Program-made: the position numbers and the translations under genes | Source of the DNA: Ceratodon purpureus | Lineage: Eukaryota; Streptophyta; Bryopsida; Pseudoditrichales; Ditrichaceae | Assembly: GCA_014871385.1 (NCBI GenBank) | Contig: CM026425.1 | Location: 2,331,684-2,395,683, forward strand | Direction: 5' to 3' | Length of the DNA: 64,000 nucleotides | The notes under the pieces: generated by a model | What the model was told of the DNA's origin: nothing | The model's input: only the letters and a program-made list of their open reading frames with translations | Databases searched by the model: none | In this document: positions 47,262 to 58,105 of the stretch, piece after piece | Layout: the number at the start of each line of letters is the position of its first letter | How positions within the stretch are numbered: position 1 is the first letter of the stretch

Positions 47262-49035
47262 TATCAATCATCCACCAGACCAACATCCACCAGACCAACA
47301 TTCATCATCCTTGAGCTTCCATCCGCTATTCATCCATTTAACCCAAACTAATTTACGTCAAGAGAGAAAGAAACTTCGGTCTCCGGAGAAGACCGACGTG
47401 AATTGAGTGTCTGTTCGATCCACCCCCAAGCCAGAGTCCACAGGACAAAGGTATGAGAGTAAAGATCTACTCCCCCCTTTCGAGAGTAGACACTTTAGTC
47501 ACAAGTAACCAGAAATAAAAAACAAAAACCGAAAAAACCGGAAAATAAAGAGTACGACAAGAGTGGAAGAGTTTTACATGCAGGGGTAGGGAGGAAAAAA
47601 GAGTGTAATCTATGGTGGATCAAGGTTTTCGGGTAAGGGTTGGTGGTTTTCAAGTCTTCGTTTGTGGAGGAGAATAGACATGGCATATTGGATGGCAATA
47701 GTGTTGATGTTTTGGAAGGTAGTTTTGATGGTAGTTAGGGGGATTTCGAACTTATTTTCAAGAAGTTTCAGGGAAGGGGAGTGTGTGGTAGCGCGGGCGC
47801 CAGAGGTGATGACGATGAGGGGGCCTACTTTCCAGCCTTGGGCAATAATGCTGGCAATTAGGGGATTATATTTGTTGGTTTTGGCAGCAAGTGTTTCTGG
47901 GGAGAATCGGTCATTGCAGTATGTGAATTCAATGAATTGGATAGTAAGATTGGGGTGAGGTTCGGTTGGAGGGTCGCTTTGGTATGGTAAGCCTTTGACA
48001 CAAAGAATGTCGGGCCGGAATCTGGAATGACAATGGCAACGTTGCGTGCCACATGTGCAAGGTAGTAGCCAATTGGGAACGGTATTTTCCGGTGGATTAT
48101 TATTAAAGGTGCCCGCATTCATGAGAATGAAACTACGAGATTTTGCGGAGGAAACTAGGAATTTGCGAAGTTCCCAGACGGCCTTATTGTGTCTTTTTAC
48201 GCGGAGGGAGTGAAGGTGTTGTTGTTTGCATGTTCGGAGGACATGGAGCCAGGTATCCGGGTCACGGGAGTTGCAAATGGGGCATGTGATGGAAGGAAAG
48301 CGTTCTCTGCCAAAGAAGAGTTGTTTTCGGGCTTGGCCCATGTAGGTTCCGGTACGAAATTTGATGAGGCAAGATTTTTGCTTGTCTGTGATAGCAGGGT
48401 TGTTCCAAAAGGCATTGGAGAGGTCATTGTCTATATCTGCATTGCCGGTCCATTTGCAAATGTTAGGGGTTTGGACGGCTATGATTTCTAAGTTGTATTC
48501 ACGATCATAGTTTTGGATTTGTTTTTCAAGGTTGCGAACGGGGCCTTTGTCGGGGACAGAGTTCATGGATGGCCATTCGTCTTTTTGGAAGTAGTAAGGG
48601 GTAGCATGGGCATGTTCATAGTCGTGTAAGGCGGTTCTGTAGGCTTGGCGGGTCCCAATTTTGGCCAGCTCATCAGCTTCTTCATTGCCAGCAATGGCAA
48701 CGTGGGCACAAACTTTGTAAAGAGTGATCGGTTGTGTTCGTTGTTGTAGCAATTTGACCATGGCGGCAAGGGTTACTTGATCAGGGTGGCTATTGTGTAG
48801 AGTGGGGTGTTTTATTTGTGTGTTGAGCAAGTAGAGGACATTGAGACAGTCGGTGAAAATATAGGCTGGTTCATTAGGGAATTGTGTATTGATAATGTGA
48901 AGTGTCTTGAGGACTGCCATCATTTCGGCGCGAAGAATGGTTTGGTGGCCGTGGAGTTGTTCGGAGATATGGATTCCTTTGGGGCTATAGATACCGTATC
49001 CAGCTTGTTCTCGAAGCCATTCACCGTTGGCTAAT
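47262..49035 (-). mobile_element. 5'-truncated LINE (non-LTR retrotransposon) with RNase H end
   Basis: Minus-strand coding runs from about 49030 to a stop at 47610. It starts inside an RNase H domain (NGEWLREQAGYGIYSP, then YIFTDCLNVLYLLN and HVAIAGNEEADELAK) and continues through a CCHC-like cluster (CPIC...WLHVLRTC) to a long C-terminal tail. The endonuclease and nearly all of the reverse transcriptase are absent, the normal outcome of incomplete reverse transcription. About 350 bases of 3' untranslated region end in a short tandem repeat tail. The remaining 437-codon frame is unbroken, so the insertion is fairly young. Confidence 0.85.
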
Positions 49036-49102
49036 TTACCTCAACATTTGAGCGTGGGCTACAATATCTAGTGATTTCGGAGAACTTCGTGACTTTGGCG
49101 TG

Positions 49103-49391
49103 GGCAGGACATCCCCAGGCTGGAACTTACCTAGTGCTACGAACGTTTTTAGGAGCCACTCCCATTGGTTGGTTTTTTTCTTCCAAAACCCTGAAATTTT
49201 CAATTTGGACCCCCCCAAGGCCATTTTTGGTAATTTTGAATTCATAAATGGGGCCTGCGGACCCAAATTACTCTAGAGAGATACCCTTGGGAATTTTAAA
49301 ATAAAAAACCAAAAACTAAGGGCTCATCAACCCTGCCCCTCCGAAAAACGCTCGTTGCACTTGGTAAGTCCCAGCCTGGGGATGTCCTGCC
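49103..49391. mobile_element. foldback element with ~50-bp inverted arms
   Basis: The left arm (49103-49154) begins GGCAGGACATCCCCAGGCTG, and the right arm (49339-49391) is its near-complete inverse. The spacer is about 185 bases. Flanks carry a direct repeat, CGTGACTTTGGCGTG and CGTGACTTTGGTGTG, offset by a few bases on the right. Long inverted arms with a short non-coding loop suggest a MULE-like or foldback MITE; the exact target duplication is not settled. Confidence 0.65.
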
Positions 49392-49646
49392 AAAGTGCGT
49401 GACTTTGGTGTGAACCACAGCGTCGCTGTTTTGCGCTGTTCTGAATTACACTCATGTTTTGCAAATCGGACCTGCGACTCTGCGCCATGGCGGCCATGGC
49501 CACTTCCTGTCGCAGTTTCCATCTCTCGACTTAGGCTTCCAATCCGTTCTTGTACATTATTGTACGTAACTTAGTATTTGATCCGCCGCTGCACCCGACA
49601 GGGCAGATTTCATAACATAGATTTGTCGTCTCTGCGTGGGGCTCCT

Positions 49647-50090
49647 TAGGGTTTCGTAGTTTGCATTGGACGCTCTGTTTTCAGCCGCGGCTGTTGAAGT
49701 GTTGGAGGTGTGGAGTGTCGTGGAGAATATTGCAGCCGTTTGCCGTTCAAGGATTGGAGTTGCGACAGTGTTGGTGAGTTTTTTTTCCCCTCTGTGTAGG
49801 GTTTCATGACTTGCATCGGACGCTGTCTTTCTGGCCGCGGCTGTTGAAGCATTGGATTCGTGGAGCGTTGCGGAGGATATTGCAGCCATTTGATTTTGAA
49901 GAATTGGAGTTGCGATAGCGTTGGGCGAGTTTTTTCTCGGTGTGGTGCTCCTAGGGTTTCTTGACGTGCGCCAGACGCTCTGGTTTTAGCCGCGGCGTTT
50001 GAGAGCGGTGCGGAGGAGACTGCGGAGGGGACTGCAGTTAGTTGCTCTTGGAGGATTGGAGTGGCGGGAGCGTTGCTGAGGATTCTGCGT
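49647..50090 (+). repeat. three ~150-bp tandem repeats upstream of cactin
   Basis: Units begin at about 49647, 49797 and 49951. Each carries TAGGGTTTC, a GGACGCT/AGACGCT word, GCCGCGGC, a GGAG...TGCAG word and GATTGGAGTTGCGA or a variant. They end about 100 bases before the cactin ATG, so they lie in its promoter or 5' leader. A 110-codon minus-strand frame here is repetitive because the DNA is, and is not taken as a gene. Confidence 0.7.
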
Positions 50091-50097
50091 TTGGTGG

Positions 50098-50114
50098 TTT
50101 AGGGTTTAGGGTTT
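50098..50114 (+). promoter_or_regulatory. telo-box array in the cactin leader
   Basis: TTTAGGGTTTAGGGTTT lies 72 bases upstream of the cactin ATG. Telo-boxes near plant transcription starts are known in genes expressed in cycling cells. Confidence 0.5.
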
Positions 50115-50185
50115 GAGAGGAACGGTGGGGTGTTAGTGTTCTCATTTGTGTTTTACAATTTTGTTTGTTTGGTAGTCGGAGGGCA

Positions 50186-52063
50186 ATGGGGCATCGGAAG
50201 GATAAGAAGAAGAGGAAGGAGAGGAGTTCGAAGCGGAGGCGGAGGGAGAGGGATTCCGAGAGTGGCTCCGAGAGTGATGACTCCGAGAGGAGTGATTCGC
50301 CAAAGTTTACGGAGGAGGAGCTTCGGGAGTATATGGCGAGGAAAGCTCAGAAGAAGGCGCAGAAAGTTGCGAAGCGGCTGAGGACGTCGAGTGTTGCGGG
50401 GTACTCGAATGATAGTAATCCGTTTGGGGATTCGAATCTGAATGAGAGATTCGTATGGCGGAAGAAGATAGAGCGGGATTTGACTCAGGGTTTGACGCCG
50501 TCGGAGATCAGTTTGAAGTCGGAGAAGAAACGGCAGCGGGATCGGATGGCAGAGATTGAGAAGGTGAAGGAGAATAGGGAGAAGCGGGCGATTGAGAAGG
50601 CGCAGCATGAGGAGGACATGGCGTTGCTTGCGCGGGAGAGAGCGAGGGCTGATTTTCAGGATTATGAGAAGAAGGAAGAGGAGTTTCACTTTGAACAGAG
50701 TAAAGTGCGGTCTGAGATTCGTTTGCGGGAGGGCCGAGCGAAGCCGATTGATGTGCTTTCGAAGAACTTGAACTTGTCTGAGGATTTCGACCCCGATTTC
50801 AGTGAGCCGTATAAGATTTACAAGGGTTTGACAGTCAAGGAGATGGAAGAGTTGCGTCAGGATATCAAAATGCATCTTGAGTTGGACCGGGCTACTCAAA
50901 CCCATATTGAATTCTGGGAATCCATGATGGTTGTTTGCGACTGGGAAATTGCGCAAACTCGGAAGAGGGATGCTCTTGATAGGGCAAAGCTGCGTGGGGA
51001 GGAGCCTCCTCACGAACTTGTGGCAGAAGACCTAGGTTTGCATGGAGTGGATGACGAAGTAGATCACATGTTGCGGGGTCAGAGCGTAGCGCAGCTGGAT
51101 ATTTTGCAGGAGCAAACGGAGGCCAAGATGCTCACAGGCACAGCACAAGTGGTAGAGTACTGGGAGGCAGTTCTTAAGCGCCTTCACATCTACAAAGCCA
51201 AGGCCCGGTTGAGGCAAATACATGCTGAGTTACTCCGAAAGCACTTAAAACGTATTGAATACGTTGATGGGTTCGAGAAGCGGCCTCTCAGTGAAGACCG
51301 TGAGGTCGAGCGGGAAGAAGAGAAACCTACAAGTGACTGGGAGGAAGTTGCTGTCTCACCAGAGCCTGTGCATGAAGCGCAGACAGAAGACGAAGACGAT
51401 GGAGGCAACTACTCTCCAGAACCTGTGCAAGAGGTTGATGGCTCTGAGGTGTTGGACCCTGAAGCAGATAAAGCAGACTTGGAGAGGAAAAGGGCTGAGG
51501 TTCTGGATGAGCAACAACGTAGGTTACAGGAGGCAGCTGCCAGACCCGCTGCTGCTGAGGAGGATCCTCTTGAGCTTACACCTCTTGAGCGTGCCTCTGT
51601 GATGAAATCTATGGGAGGAATGGAGGACGGTGATACGATGCTTGGCCCAGGATCGGAGGTAAATCTAGAGTCTCAGGTGTATTGGTGGCATGATAAATAC
51701 AGGCCGAGGAAGCCGAAGTATTTCAACAGGGTGCACACCGGTTACGAATGGAACAAGTACAACCAGACTCACTACGATCACGACAATCCACCCCCAAAGA
51801 TTGTACAGGGGTACAAGTTCAACATTTTCTATCCCGATCTGGTGGATAAGACCAAGGCACCAACCTATTTCATTGAGAGAGATGGAAGCGACGGGGAAAC
51901 ATGCCTTATTCGCTTTCATGCTGGCCCTCCATATGAAGATATTGCGTTCCGGATTGTGAACAAGGAGTGGGAGTACTCTCACAAGAAAGGATTCAAGTGC
52001 ACGTTTGAGCGAGGGATTCTGCATGTTTACTTTAATTTCAAGAGATACAGGTATCGGCGGTAG
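50186..52063 (+). CDS. CTN: cactin, spliceosome-associated nuclear protein
   Basis: A single uninterrupted exon encodes 625 residues. The start is the ATG at 50186, since the open frame upstream has no other ATG. The N-terminus (1-45) is a Lys/Arg/Ser-Glu-rich basic region. It is followed by a long charged helical region with the cactin middle domain, beginning near the FVWRKKIERDL motif at about residue 90. An acidic, low-complexity linker (about 365-480) precedes the highly conserved C-terminal cactin domain (about 497-625) with YWWHDKYRPRKP, HTGYEWNKYNQTHYD and the terminal FNFKRYRYRR. Cactin proteins bind splicing complexes and are essential in Arabidopsis embryogenesis. Length and domain order fit the family. 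The absence of introns is notable beside its intron-rich neighbours. Confidence 0.97.
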   Translation: MGHRKDKKKRKERSSKRRRRERDSESGSESDDSERSDSPKFTEEELREYMARKAQKKAQKVAKRLRTSSVAGYSNDSNPFGDSNLNERFVWRKKIERDLTQGLTPSEISLKSEKKRQRDRMAEIEKVKENREKRAIEKAQHEEDMALLARERARADFQDYEKKEEEFHFEQSKVRSEIRLREGRAKPIDVLSKNLNLSEDFDPDFSEPYKIYKGLTVKEMEELRQDIKMHLELDRATQTHIEFWESMMVVCDWEIAQTRKRDALDRAKLRGEEPPHELVAEDLGLHGVDDEVDHMLRGQSVAQLDILQEQTEAKMLTGTAQVVEYWEAVLKRLHIYKAKARLRQIHAELLRKHLKRIEYVDGFEKRPLSEDREVEREEEKPTSDWEEVAVSPEPVHEAQTEDEDDGGNYSPEPVQEVDGSEVLDPEADKADLERKRAEVLDEQQRRLQEAAARPAAAEEDPLELTPLERASVMKSMGGMEDGDTMLGPGSEVNLESQVYWWHDKYRPRKPKYFNRVHTGYEWNKYNQTHYDHDNPPPKIVQGYKFNIFYPDLVDKTKAPTYFIERDGSDGETCLIRFHAGPPYEDIAFRIVNKEWEYSHKKGFKCTFERGILHVYFNFKRYRYRR

Positions 52064-53428
52064 AGGGATGCTGAAAGAGCAAGAGATTCGATGTTTCATT
52101 TTGCGATGGAGGTCGTTTGGTACTCAGAGATCATCCTGTAGCAAGAAACCGGCTTTTCAGATTGTATCATGGGCCAGGCAGCTTTTTTCAAGGCAGGTGC
52201 AAAATTGAGCAACAGCCTGCGGTGAGTAAGTTGACATTAGATTATAAGGAGTTCAAATTAAAGTAAACATTTCTAGCATCTGAGGCTGAATACATTGAAA
52301 GGGTTCTTGAGTATGTGAAATAGTTCAGCAAGACTTCGACTTGTATAAAGTCATCAAATTCTTCATCTTCTTGCGTTCTTCTCCTTAATGTTTCTATGAC
52401 CTCTGTTTTCTTGAATTTGGGCTTCATGCCTCGAATCAGTTCTTAGCATTGTGATTTGAGTCCACTTCAAGATGCAATGTTTCCAAGTTCTTTATTGTCA
52501 TGAAGTTGGGTACCGCCTGTCCTGACATAGAGTAGCCTCGGTTTGACAGTTTTCTCAACCTTGTGTTGCGAGCTGATTCCAACAAAGCTGATCTTGTCTC
52601 TTCGACTCACAGTTATGCATGGTGTTTGACTTGTAGCCATACAGGAGCAAGAATCAGTTTTGATGATATGGATAATCACGTCGTCTTTTTCATCTGCATT
52701 ATAGTACTATGCCAACGTGTGATTCACCATGTTTTATTTAGGGTACTTGTCGATTAGAAAAGACTTGGAGCATGCCCCTGGGTTTTCTGAAGTTGGGCTT
52801 GGTGGAGAATTTGCTGGTTGCAAATAATCCTTCTTTATTGCTACTGGGAGTGGGGGGAGGTGTCGTAGATTACCTCGTCCATCCTTGACATGCAGGTTCA
52901 AGCTTAAACTGCGGGAGTATTAGAGCCCATCCCCATAGGAAAGTTACTCCATGTAGTAGTCCAGTGTAGGCCAATATTGCTCAGAGAGGTGGAGGGGGTT
53001 CACAGGTTTAGGGTTTCAAACGAAAGTGGGCTATTTCTGCTTCATATCCTGCACTCCTTGCTTCTATTTCTTTAATCACGCTTCGGTTAGGCGATGTATT
53101 AGTCCATAGAACCCCGTCATTAATACATCCACAGATTATGACGTGCCCTAATCAGATTTCTGCGCTCCGTAATGACAGTTCCGTTTTGCATCACACTTGT
53201 CAGAACGCAATTATGGAGTTGTTGCTGATGATGTGAAGGCTCTCAAGGTACATGCTATGTTACATTCCTTGATTATGGCTGAATGCATTGGAATTAAAGG
53301 CATCGTGGTTGGGCCGACAGGTCCTTTTCTGCCTTCCTTGAGTAGACGATTTCTTGGATGTTCTATCCATTGACGGCGAGCGCCTCACCTTTGCTCCAGA
53401 TAAGCTCTAAGCAACGGTGGGTTGGTGT
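52064..53428. other. intergenic, shared 3' flanks of two convergent genes
   Basis: This holds the 3' untranslated regions of cactin (plus) and the coiled-coil gene (minus). Only short frames are present, and no repeats or RNA genes were recognised. Confidence 0.4.
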
Positions 53429-55042
53429 TCAATTTTCAATGAACAATTGGCAATTCGCTGCAACAGTATGGCCCCACCGAAGTCTTGTTGCCATCAACCT
53501 TTGGAGAAGCTTCATGGACTTGAATTCCAGGGATTTGGCTGCATTCTCGAGCACCACGTCGACACTCGCCTCCTGTAAGCTTACCATGCTCCGCTCCAGA
53601 TTCTTCTGCACTGACTCCTTCTGGTGGCAAGACTCGCGGAGCTGAGAAGTGACATGCTCCAGCCTTGCTGACGACTCCAGCAGGCTATCGTGAAGCAATG
53701 ACATTTGATATTCCATGTCATATTTCATCATTTGAGAGTTCGTTTGCTCCTGTGCTAACTGCTCGGTAATCACAGCTCGGTCTCGTTCTGCGGTCTTGAG
53801 CTTTTTATTGCTCTGGCTGAGTTGTTTTTTCGTGTTTCTCAGCTTCTCTTCCAAATCATAATGTAATTGCATCTGCTTCCGTAACTGTTCTCCAAGTGAC
53901 ACAATGATTTGATTGTTTGATTGGTCATTACTTTCTTTCCTCTCTTCTTTTCTCTCTAGTTCTTTCCTCTCTGTCTTGGTTCTACAGACCGCGCAATGAT
54001 GGTTGTGCTTTTCAACAACCCGGTGACCATGCGGTGTCTCACATGTGCACTTGGAGCTCTTAGTCCTCCGGAGCTTCTCTTGAAGAAGTTTTAACTTTTC
54101 GTGCTGATGATTGAACTCCTTTTTGGCTGCATGGAGCGCAGACACCAGCATGGCTTTCTCGAATTTCCACAACTCTCCTTCCCGTGTGAGTCTCGAAACC
54201 TTTGCCTGAAGCTCATTCATTGCTTTTTGCCGTGAATCCATACACTGCTCAGGACCATCAACTGCACATGATGCACTTGTCTTAGAGATTTTCTGTTGAG
54301 GTTTATTTGATGACGAATTTGGCATACACTGTCCACGTTATTGTCCCCTTTGAGAATTGAGCGTACCTGTTGAGAGTGGTTGCCAATGAGGTTTCATATG
54401 TTTTCTCTTTGATGTCTGCGGGCCTGAAGCTTGCGCTCGAAGGATTTTAGACGGTGTTCCAACTTTGGCCCTCTCGTGTGAATGTTTGGCTTTCTTCAGG
54501 TCTTCTTCCAGATCACTCACCCTGTTATCCTTGCGCAGCAATTCATCCTTGCAATACTCAAGAGTGGACTTCATCTTCTGCAAGTCCCGGACAAGAATCT
54601 CAATCAACTGCGCTTGTGCGCCCAAATCTGCTTTGGATTCCTCCAAGGCACTCACAAGCAACGTCAAGTCCTCCGTGTGCTTCCTCTCGTTATCATCCGC
54701 TTGCTGCTGCATACAAACCTGCCCTTTTCTCAAGACGTCGACGTGCTCCTTCTTCACTTTCAACTCGTTCTGCAGATCGTTGCACCGTTTCTCCACCTTG
54801 AGAAGGTGGGCACACCTGTACTTCAGTTCATGCAGTTTTTCGTCCTTGTGGTGCAGCTTCTTTTCCAGAGATGAGTTGGCCGCCTTCAGGAGCTTGCTCA
54901 ATCTGGGCTGCTCCGGGTTTTCTTTGCCATTCATGGACAGTGCACGAGGATGCAGAGGAGATTCTTTGACAACAATTTCCTCCTGGGTACTTGCCGTCTC
55001 TCTCATGTCAGGCAATTCACTCAATTCAACCTTTGTCATCAT
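53429..55042 (-). CDS. coiled-coil protein of unknown function, two exons
   Basis: Exons 55042..54367 and 54261..53429 are joined across a 105-bp phase-1 intron (ACAG|GTACGC ... TGTGCAG|TT), giving 502 residues. The intron call matters: unspliced, a TAA lies in the same frame and the region looks like two genes 12 bases apart. The N-terminal ~45 residues are disordered. The rest is nearly all heptad-like, Leu/Glu/Lys-rich coiled coil in several blocks, broken by a basic hinge near 195-240 and a small Cys/His patch (C297, C299, C315, C318 with several His) that might bind zinc. No catalytic domain is visible. Such proteins often act in cytoskeletal or centriolar/flagellar structures, and bryophytes have flagellate sperm, but that role is a guess. 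The last ~20 codons are less typical, so a further exon is possible. Confidence 0.72.
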
Positions 55043-58000
55043 TCGATAATTTCAGGATATTCTCCCAGAGCCGGGCTGTTGCTCTGAATTCAGCTCAGCT
55101 TAACCAGTAAGAGTTGCAACAATGGACGGGTACGAATTTGGGTTTCTGAGGGGAGCATTACTAATTTACTACAGATGGACCGGATTGCCTTACATGCAGC
55201 TTACCATGAGTTGAAATTGCAACCGAAGTCGTGAGGAAATCAATTCGCGTCTCTAACTGAAGACGCACTCAAGATTCAGCGAGTAGCCAGTGCATGCGTC
55301 ATGAACTCCAGATGGGCTGAAGGGTTTGATCAGTGATGGGAATTCGATGGATAACGCAATTCAATGTTTCAGAAGCATCCTTTGAAAGCCAATGATACGT
55401 GGTATGCCTTCAACTGTGCTATGAAATCATTCCTTCTTTGAACCCCTCTGTAAAGTTGCAATGCACCAGGAATTTTATGGTCATTCAGCACAACAATCAA
55501 ACATGTGAGCGCTTCAAAGCTTCTTTCTCTAAGTTCCTCGTGCCGACCCATTGTAGTATAATCTCTCAAACATGTGACTCAAATAACTGGCCTTTGCACA
55601 TACTCCAAACTCTCCAACCACATGCATCTCTCTCCGTACTTAAAACCATCCAATCAGAGGATTAAAAACGTGTATCGTAACTCAACAGTCTGGAAGAGAA
55701 GTGTGAAGATTGACAGCAACAGCATCAATTGTCACGGTGTCTGATTTCAGACTGAAAACAGAGATGTGATCACAATCTCATTCAACTGTCAGAATTTCTG
55801 TGGAGATACACAACCTGAGATAACCGTTCTTCCAATCATCCAGAGTAAGAGTGATCATATCACCAACTGTTTCTAACTTCAAAACGTTCGATCAATAGTT
55901 CCTGGCTAAGTTAAATGCCAAAATGAGCAACAAGCGTCATGGACAACTTTCCAGACCTAAATGAAGAATGCAAGGATTCACAAATAGTGTTCCATCGTCA
56001 CTCTTTACTACATGTTGATCAAGCAATTTTCAGAGCCACCGAAGCAAAATATGGAGAATTAGCACAGACCCCGGATGATCGTCAGGCTCCGCTGCCTCGA
56101 TGTGTAGGAAACTTGAAGCTTGACGAGGAGACTTCCGAAATAAATGGAGCAATGCATGTGAATCCAGCGAAGCCTTCGTACTTGTGCACATCCCACGGAG
56201 TTTGGTGGTGGCAGTTAGCATTCACTAACCATACTTACCAAGTTATACCACCACTGTACACAATAATACACACTTTGGATTTCAATGAAGGCGAGTTGGC
56301 CAGCACCAACGGATAGTTTAGCCAGAGCTTGAATCTCTCAGTGAACGATTATCCAGTGCGTGATGCAGATATTTGAAAGTTCAACAAATTTTGGGGTTGT
56401 CCGAAGGCAGGGCAACTTGTCCAAGGTATGGAGTTGGAGATCAGTGACATAATCAAGTGAAAGAGTTAAGCTAGGACTGTACCTGGGTATGGTAGGCGGA
56501 TCAGAATCACTGAAAACAACATGGGGGGTTATTGCCAGGCTTATTTTTGCTCATGACATTTAATGTGAAAAGCGCTAAAAATGGATTCCCCATCAGCAAA
56601 ATAAATAGAAAGTTCTCCCGCAAACCTTTAGCTGGCCTCCTTAATGACAGTTTGCCAGACTCATCAATCACTGATCGCGGGTCCTGCCAAGCATTGAGGC
56701 ATGGATCAAGTTGAACTCACCAGAACTCACTTTTATGGCGGAGCGGATCATCATGGATGTGCAAAGTTTCAAAACATTGTAAGGGTCGTCGATTAGTCGG
56801 CAACAAAGCTCCAGAAAGTTACTCACCACTTGAGAATCATAGCTCCGGATGGTGGCAGATTCTCCGGGGCCGGAAGGCATATTCAAAAACGGAGATTGAT
56901 GATTCATCTTGCAGTCTTTGACCATCCCGATTTGTCCTAACTGGTATTAGCCAGGTTTAGAGCTTTACATTCATTGCATTTCAACATTCAGCTTAATGGT
57001 CTACATGGTAAATTAATATGGGTTCGTCTTTTTCATTTAGTACAAATAACTCTTGCACCACACCAGATACTTGATGTTGAAATCCTAAGCGGGAGTTATA
57101 ATTCATGCTTCGACTATGTTGATCAAGACTTGAGAAGGAGGGAAAACAAGCAGGTTTGCGTGGAGTGCGTGAGCTTTCCAACTGGCGAGCCATCAAAGCA
57201 ACTCCGACGACTTCGACGTTAGTTACTGCAGCACAAAATAGAACACCAAGGATAGAATGGCCCACCCTCTGAAACCACGGAGGGTCTTGATCGTGAATCC
57301 GCTGTTCACGAAATGGTCCGAGAGGGGTGGCGATCGGATCGATCATGGGCGTACATCCAGTGCAACCAATGGGGGCTCCTGCTCAACGGGTTTACAACGT
57401 GAATGTTGCGATCGAATGGCAACCGTCTATCATCGCTGGACGTCTTCTTGGCATGGTGTGGGATCCTGGTGTCTCTTGCAATATGCCCGCCAGGCGGTAG
57501 AGGTGTTGGTCGAACGGGGTTAGTGATGGTCCAGATTTTGGATCCTGGTAGTTTGTATTTTGTGTGGATTGAACGAGTGTGAGCAGCAGAGACGGATTTC
57601 ATCACCCAGTTGGTGATGCAGCAGCAAACGGATTCGGAGGGCAGGGCTGGTGTAGCCGGGACGACTTCGGCTTGGAGATGAGTTCTTGGGGAGCCCCTGG
57701 CACCTAAATGTAATCTTGCTCCAGCTTACAAGTTGGTAACAGGTGAGAGTCTGCGCAGTTTTGTATCTTGGAATGTGCTTGACTGATGGTGCAACTCTGT
57801 CTTCCTTTGTGCTACATTTTATATTGCTGTATCAAATTCAGGCTGGGCTCATCAGTTACAACGGAAAAAATGTCATTGTTGGTGAGCGTAGAGAGGAGGA
57901 TTTATCAACACCGTGAATTTTCTGATAGTGGAACTTCACCGGAAGAGTTGTGCACCGGGAGTAGCATTCTGTTTTAGCAGTATCTGTTTGGAATACTTAG

Positions 58001-58105
58001 CCGTGGAATGCAGTGCTTCAATCCGGTTTGTTTTGGACTAAGTTTTTTCGTGATTTCGCGCGCCTAGACGAGCTGTGCACACATTAAAGTGCACTAGGGT
58101 CCTCA
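55043..58105. other. intergenic region between divergent genes, weak coding hints
   Basis: This should contain the promoter of the minus-strand coiled-coil gene and that of the plus-strand gene at 58.1 kb. Small frames with true ATGs occur at 55939-56316 (125 codons) and 57345-57500 (51 codons, rather protein-like in composition), but neither has a known domain or linked exons. I do not call them genes. Confidence 0.4.

Noticed and set aside
49557-49889. 110-codon minus-strand frame with internal repeats
   Set aside because: Its repetition follows directly from the tandem DNA repeats upstream of cactin; no independent coding evidence.
50153-51013. 286-codon minus-strand frame opposite cactin
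   Set aside because: Leu/Arg/Pro-rich shadow of the charged cactin N-terminal coding region.
54326-54366. A 38-bp intron between the two coiled-coil frames
   Set aside because: Its length breaks the frame and is too short; the 105-bp intron with the same donor keeps the frame.
57345-57500. 51-codon frame with protein-like composition
   Set aside because: Too short and isolated to call a gene without transcript data.
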